From contig BFEA01000633.1 in NCBI GenBank assembly GCA_003427395.1, positions 663,568 to 684,690 of the forward strand: a stretch of 21,123 bases of DNA, read 5' to 3'. A program made the translations under genes and the position numbers. Below, piece after piece: positions 17,570 through 21,123 of the stretch (within the stretch, counting starts at the first letter, position 1; each line of letters begins with the position of its first letter). Below the pieces are notes generated by a model. That model did not search any database. It was not told the DNA's origin and saw nothing but the letters and a program-made list of their open reading frames with translations. Source of the stretch: Chara braunii. Taxonomy: Eukaryota; Streptophyta; Charophyceae; Charales; Characeae.

Positions 17570-17679
17570 ATGGAGTTCATTGCACCTGGACTTCTTCGAA
17601 GGAATGTTCCGGCCGACTATTTCAGAATCTCCAGATTTGCTGATGAGGGGTTTGACGGCAAGGACTGTATCGATATTAG
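17570..17679 (+). CDS. Putative first coding exon; weak COG7-like motif
   Basis: An ATG at 17570 opens 36 codons plus two bases, ending at ATTAG before a GTGGGT donor. The in-frame codon two before the ATG is a stop (TGA), so this Met is the likely start if the exon is real. The peptide has MEFIAPGLLRRNVPADYF, then SRFADEGFDGKDCIDI. The latter part resembles, from memory, the N-terminus of Golgi tethering subunit COG7 (a Ser-Lys/Arg-Phe start, then Phe-Asp-x-Lys-acidic-x-Ile-Asn/Asp without gaps), though the family normally begins almost at that motif and lacks about 20 leading residues. The resemblance is short and could be chance. The next exon must begin with one base of a codon. A strong acceptor at 17819 gives R-HAFLSFQF then a stop; one at 18411 stays open to 18693 but translates poorly. 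Confidence 0.42.
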
Positions 17680-18624
17680 GTGGGTGTAACGTTCAGCCAC
17701 ATGGGCTGGGTGACCCATCCCAATTCTTTGCTTTGCCTGTGCCTCAATTTCTCAATGTTGACATTTCATTTCTTTTTTTTTTCTTTTTTCTTTTTTTTTT
17801 TCTTTTTGGTGTGCAGGCGTCATGCTTTCTTATCGTTTCAATTTTAACAGATGTCCCGAAGGACATTTCCTTGTTTTCTTAATTTTAATTTTGTTTTTGT
17901 TTTTCCACTCTGTTAGTGCTCGAACTCCTCCGCACGCAGATTGCAACATCTTAAAGATTTAAAGAGATATAAGATCTTTTAGAGATTCACAGTCTTATCC
18001 TTTCAACAGTCGTTTTTCTTTCAGAATGTGGTCCAGAGGGTTGTCCTGATACTATCCCCTGTAAAGGACGCATGCCTCTGTTACTGGGTTAATAATGGCT
18101 TCGAGTTCTGTGAACTGGGCTAAGGGAACTTTGATATTCCCTCTTTCCTTTTTCGTTCCTTTGTAAAGATTGCTTTGAATGAGGTGGTTTATCAAGTTTT
18201 GCTGTTACTTCAACTCAAATGATTAAATGAAATCAAGTTAAAAGTTGAAGCTTGAACTTACATCATAATAATGTTGGGTTTGGGGCTGAAAGTGGAGATG
18301 TGAAGTCGTCATTTCCCCCCCCCTTCGGGCCCTTCCCTCTTTCCCTTTTCGTTCCCTTTTTTTCGTTTTTCCTTTTTTTCAATTTTTTTGCCCTTTGTTG
18401 TTTTCCTCTTCAGGAAGGCCTTTTTTTTTGCACCTAGTCCCTGGTTTTCTTGGGGTTATCTTGGTGCTATTCGGAGTTTTTTGACAAGGTCTCGTTTGTT
18501 GCCACATTGGTGTATGGAACTGGGGGGTGAATGTATGCGCCGACCTGGTCGTCGGCATGGACCATGTACATGGACCGGGGATTGTTGCATGTTGGGCCTT
18601 TATGGACCGTGCCTTGTGCATCAG
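17680..18624 (+). other. Probable intron sequence with several strong pyrimidine-tract acceptors
   Basis: T-rich tracts end in GTGCAG (17818), TTTCAG (18026) and CTCTTCAG (18411). Short blocks after them read CGPEGCPDTIPCKGRMPLL (after 18026, needs two preceding bases) and NVVQRVVLILSP (the same acceptor in phase 0, ending before GTAAAG). I cannot decide which, if any, is used. Confidence 0.35.
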
Positions 18625-18693
18625 GAGAAACTACGAGTGGAGGCTTCCATGCAGAGCAAGATTCGTGTTTATGAAAGTGGCCGAGGGGAGTTG
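18625..18693 (+). CDS. Small exon, unrecognised protein
   Basis: Bounded by GTGCATCAG and GAGTTG followed by GTAAGT, the best donor in the window. Sixty-nine bases give exactly 23 codons, ending SKIRVYESGRGEL. Both ends are phase 0. The following exon candidate at 20125 is also phase 0, so they join cleanly. The frame is open upstream to 18388, so the exon could start earlier (for example after the acceptor at 18411, which would also fit the phase of the exon ending at 17679), but the extra sequence is Phe/Trp/Cys-rich and not convincing. Confidence 0.42.
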
Positions 18694-18959
18694 GTAAGTA
18701 TGATCGACCATCCTTTTCAGTCAGGCGCGACTGTGCCTGAATGATAGCCCGCCAGCTGCTGTGGACCTATTCCTGTGCCATATAGGGATAAATGAAAGCT
18801 CGTCTAAACGTACATAGTCCAATTACATGCTGGTGTGTCTAATGCGATTGCGACCCTGGGCTGTTCTGATCATCACCTCTTCATCTCCAGTTTGTTTGTC
18901 GCGTTGCTGCCTCCTGTCCAAGTCCTCTGCACTCTGTCCACAGTTCCTGTCCGTGCAAA
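18694..18959 (+). other. Probable intron start, no feature
   Basis: Sequence after the GTAAGT donor, with no supported exon or repeat. Confidence 0.35.
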
Positions 18960-19480
18960 CATCCGTTGATTCCATAAATCGATTGCATCCAATGATCTGT
19001 CCCTCTGTCTGATCTATTGGTTCGATCCACTCTCTTGTGGCTCCAACTATTTGTCCCATTGAATGTTCCGTCCTCTGGTACCACCTGTGCATCCCCGTCT
19101 AATGATGGTCCCACCTCCGGTACCAGCTGCGGTTCCCGGTCCAGTGATCTGTCTTCTGGTTCCAATGCCGTTCCATCCACCATCCCCTGATATATTGATG
19201 ACCCCGCTCTCTGATTCGATCTTCTTTATCCCTTGGTTGATCCGTCCTCTCGTGTGGATACCGCTTATCGACCTACCTATGCACTGGTGCTGATTCCATC
19301 CACTGTTCACATCTGCTAGTCCCATCCCTGGGTCCCATTGGTCTATTCACTGGTGCTGATCTTATCCATTGATCTATCCATTGTCCACTGGTCCCATCTG
19401 CTTATCCCATCCCTGGACCCCAGTCACTGACACTCCGATAATACGCCCCCTGTTCCCATCTGCTGGTGGTACCAGACTTG
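18960..19480. repeat. Degenerate short-unit repeat block
   Basis: Many imperfect copies of short blocks such as GATCTGTCC, TCTGGTTCCA, GGTCCCATC and TCCATTGATC, spaced about 15-30 bp apart. This is consistent with an old minisatellite. It keeps overlapping frames open on both strands, none of them protein-like. It lies within the inferred intron. Confidence 0.6.
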
Positions 19481-19510
19481 ACTCTCCGCAAGAAAGATTG
19501 TGAAGTAGAG

Positions 19511-19915
19511 CCCACACACATTTGGCCAGTCCTATCCAGTTAGGTTGGATGGTGTATTTGGTCCTCTGGTCGCATCCACGCTGTCCTGTGATCAGCGTCT
19601 GCGTGTGGCGAGTGCATTGCTGCAGCTGCGCTGTGAGGGTGTGGAGAAGGGATGAGCTTCAAAAATCAACAAGGCCAGTACACAGTTAGGGAGCAGGAGG
19701 CAGAGAGCCATCTTGCAGTTCACACACATTTGGCCAGTCCTATCCAATTATGTGTCCTCTGGTCTCATCCACGCTGTCCCATGATCAGTGTCTGCGTGTG
19801 GCGAGTGCATTGCTGCAGCTACGCTGTGAGGGTGTGGAGAAGGGATGAGCTTCAAAAGTCGACAAGGCCAGTACACAGCTAGGGAGCAGGAGGCAGAGAG
19901 CCATCTTGCAGTTTT
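19511..19915 (+). repeat. Tandem duplication of about 200 bp
   Basis: CACACACATTTGGCCAGTCC occurs at 19513 and 19721 (offset 208), and GATGAGCTTCAAAA at 19651 and 19844 (offset 193). The 15-bp difference is a deletion around GGTTGGATGG in copy 2. Both copies end GGGAGCAGGAGGCAGAGAGC. Identity is about 95%, so it is relatively recent. Copy 2's ATG frame has no protein character. Confidence 0.93.
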
Positions 19916-20124
19916 GAGATTGTTCTTCTAGAAGTTTCACGTGCAAATCTTCTTTTCGTTTTCTTTTTTGTTGTGTTATGTTTTTTCCTTTTGCCTGTTT
20001 CTCCCTGGTACTCCCGGACTTTTTGATGTATTGATGTTGGCTCTTGTTTTTTTTTTTTTTTTTTTTTTCCCCTGAAAAATGATTTGGTTCCTTACGGTTG
20101 GTGCAAATCTCTCTCTTTTTGCAG
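19916..20124 (+). other. T-rich intron end with acceptor
   Basis: Includes a T22 run (20048-20069), then CTCTCTCTTTTTGCAG at 20109-20124, a strong 3' splice site for the exon at 20125. Confidence 0.45.
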
Positions 20125-20175
20125 GAACTCGACCCCGACCTGCCTCCGGAGTTGGCTGCTGTTGTCGGAATTAAG
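20125..20175 (+). CDS. Microexon-sized exon, unrecognised protein
   Basis: Fifty-one bases between a strong TTTTTGCAG acceptor and a weaker GTGTGT donor encode ELDPDLPPELAAVVGIK, exactly 17 codons in phase 0 at both ends. It joins in frame to the exon ending at 18693. GC content is far above the surrounding T-rich sequence, as expected for an exon. If the donor is not used, the frame continues VC and stops, so it could also be the terminal exon. No family recognised. Confidence 0.45.
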
Positions 20176-20344
20176 GTGTGTTAAACTGTGTTTTGCAAAT
20201 TTTGAGGAGCACAAAAGAAACCTTTCCCCGAGGTTGTTGCATGCGTGCTCTGTGTGATCAAACTCCTGTGCAAGGTGCCAGTCTTCAAGGTCGGACATTG
20301 AGCAGGTTGAGTTCACCCTGTCTGGACATCTCCTGTTTTGTTTT
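20176..20344. other. No gene seen
   Basis: Sequence after the exon at 20125. A minus-strand frame here (within 20092-20358) is diverse in composition but overlaps the better-supported exon antisense. Confidence 0.3.
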
Positions 20345-20595
20345 GTCGTAGTCATCATCGTCGCCGTCGTTGTGGTTGTTCTTGTCGTTGTTGTTGACGT
20401 TGCTGCTGCTGTGGTGGTTGTTGTTGTTATTGGTGGTGGTGATGGTGGTGGTGGTGGTCGTCTGTTGTTGTCTCATTTTTGTCGCCGTCATGCGATGGAT
20501 AGTTTTGTTGCCATCATACTCATTGTTATTGTCGTTCTCATAATGGCGGGTGTGGTCGTCGTTGTTGTCGTTGCTGTTGTTGTTGTTGTCGTCCT
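20345..20595. repeat. GTT/GTC/GTG trinucleotide repeat region
   Basis: Two imperfect trinucleotide blocks (20345-20465 and 20515-20595) of GTT, GTC and GTG units. Translation gives Val/Gly runs only, so no gene is called. Confidence 0.9.
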
Positions 20596-20747
20596 GCCGC
20601 GCATGGAAACATACTGAGCAATCTGACCGCCTAATTCACCGCTTTTCTATACCTTTGTGATTGTTTTGAGTAGGTTAGCGCTGAAAAAAAAAACGAACTC
20701 CGCCAGGGGAAATGTCAAGTGGTTGAATGGATAATTCAGTAGTTTAG

Positions 20748-20942
20748 AAAAGCAGAATCAGAATTCACTGTTCAGATGTCGTGGGGGCTCAGATCTGCTT
20801 TCTGGATGCCATTGATCTGCCGCAGGGCATCAGTGTGGTCTTGTCTATGGATTGGTTGGCCAGTCTGCTCTTCTGTCCACCGTGGTGTGTATCACAAGGA
20901 ATGTGTTGTTGTTGTGATATTCATAATTTCGATTTTATCTGA
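20748..20942 (+). pseudogene. Ty3/gypsy-like protease fragment (decayed)
   Basis: The plus-strand frame, open after a TAG at 20745 to a TGA at 20940, reads DVVGAQICFLDAIDLPQ, then GISVVLSMDWLASL. In Ty3/gypsy pol proteins the aspartic protease ends with a hydrophobic strand, a short turn and a conserved (I/V)LGMDWL motif. VLSMDWL at about 20838-20858 fits, with Ser for Gly. The catalytic DTG region is not seen upstream and the downstream sequence (FCPPWCVSQGMCCCC) is not pol-like, so this is a short degenerate remnant. A chance match is possible. Confidence 0.45.
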
Positions 20943-20944
20943 GT

Positions 20945-21123
20945 GAGGACGCCGCCTGGCCGGGCCTGCCCAGCCGGTTGGGCCCGGGGGGGCCGCCCGG
21001 GTAAACCGGGCAGGACAAAAAAACGCCCAGAATTTTTTTTATTTTTATTTTTTTGAAACCGGGGTCGTTCTGCGCTCAGCGAGAGGACCCCGAATCTGCA
21101 ATAAAATTTTGCTTTTGGTGGGG
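20945..21123. other. GC-rich palindromic tract and T-rich tail, likely repeat end
   Basis: 20950-21012 is a dense series of GGCC/CCCGGG palindromes (GGTTGGGCCCGGGGGGGCCG), followed by A7, T8 and T7 runs, GAAACCGGGGTCG, and AATAAA at 21100. It resembles the border of a transposable element running off the window, but I cannot name a family. Confidence 0.35.

Noticed and set aside
18823-19325. Minus-strand frames of 89-100 codons with Gly/Asp/Arg-rich peptides
   Set aside because: They arise from a degenerate short-unit repeat that leaves frames open on both strands.
20372-20617. Val/Gly-rich frame resembling a transmembrane protein
   Set aside because: It is a translated GTT/GTC/GTG trinucleotide repeat.

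Overview
The window looks like repeat-rich, gene-poor nuclear DNA from a eukaryote with large introns. There are no compact operon-like genes, no ribosome-binding sites and no long open frames with coding character. What is present is short open blocks with matching splice phases, long pyrimidine tracts ending in CAG, many microsatellites, tRNA-derived SINE-like copies, a diverged 28S rRNA fragment and many tandem duplications of 30-240 bp. A streptophyte alga such as Chara is my best guess, because the rRNA fragment reads like the plant form and the intron and repeat style fits. This is an impression, not a demonstration.

Layout. 1-5800: microsatellites, short inverted-terminal-repeat elements, SINE-like copies and tandem duplications, with no convincing gene. 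5945-7556 (+): two exons whose phases join perfectly (ends with two bases of a codon, resumes with one), part of an unrecognised Gln/Arg/Pro-rich protein. The intron between them has a 345-base pyrimidine tract and a GT/GA microsatellite. 7950-8500: a 44-bp-arm inverted repeat, a tRNA-like copy and a 93-bp repeat. 8593-8630: an almost exact Nextera mate-pair junction adapter, which is laboratory sequence. The left and right parts of the window may therefore not be neighbours in the genome.

8630-12100: three more TTAA-bounded elements, a 31-bp minisatellite, a complex array of about 150-bp units with coding-like minus-strand frames, and a minus-strand open block of unknown origin. 12100-17570: tandem repeats, a SINE head, a clear 28S rRNA pseudogene fragment (14729-14832, minus) and a 203-bp tandem array. 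17570-20175 (+): a likely first coding exon starting at an ATG, followed by two small exons (18625-18693 and 20125-20175) that are in phase with each other but not directly with the first. 20748-20942: a decayed Ty3/gypsy-type protease-like segment. The window ends in GC-rich repeat-like sequence.

At least two plus-strand host genes are only partly visible, and most of the rest is transposon and satellite debris. I did not find a coherent new biological system. The most distinctive natural signal is a family of six elements of 179-189 bp bounded by TTAA-ACCAC. The most consequential observation is the adapter.
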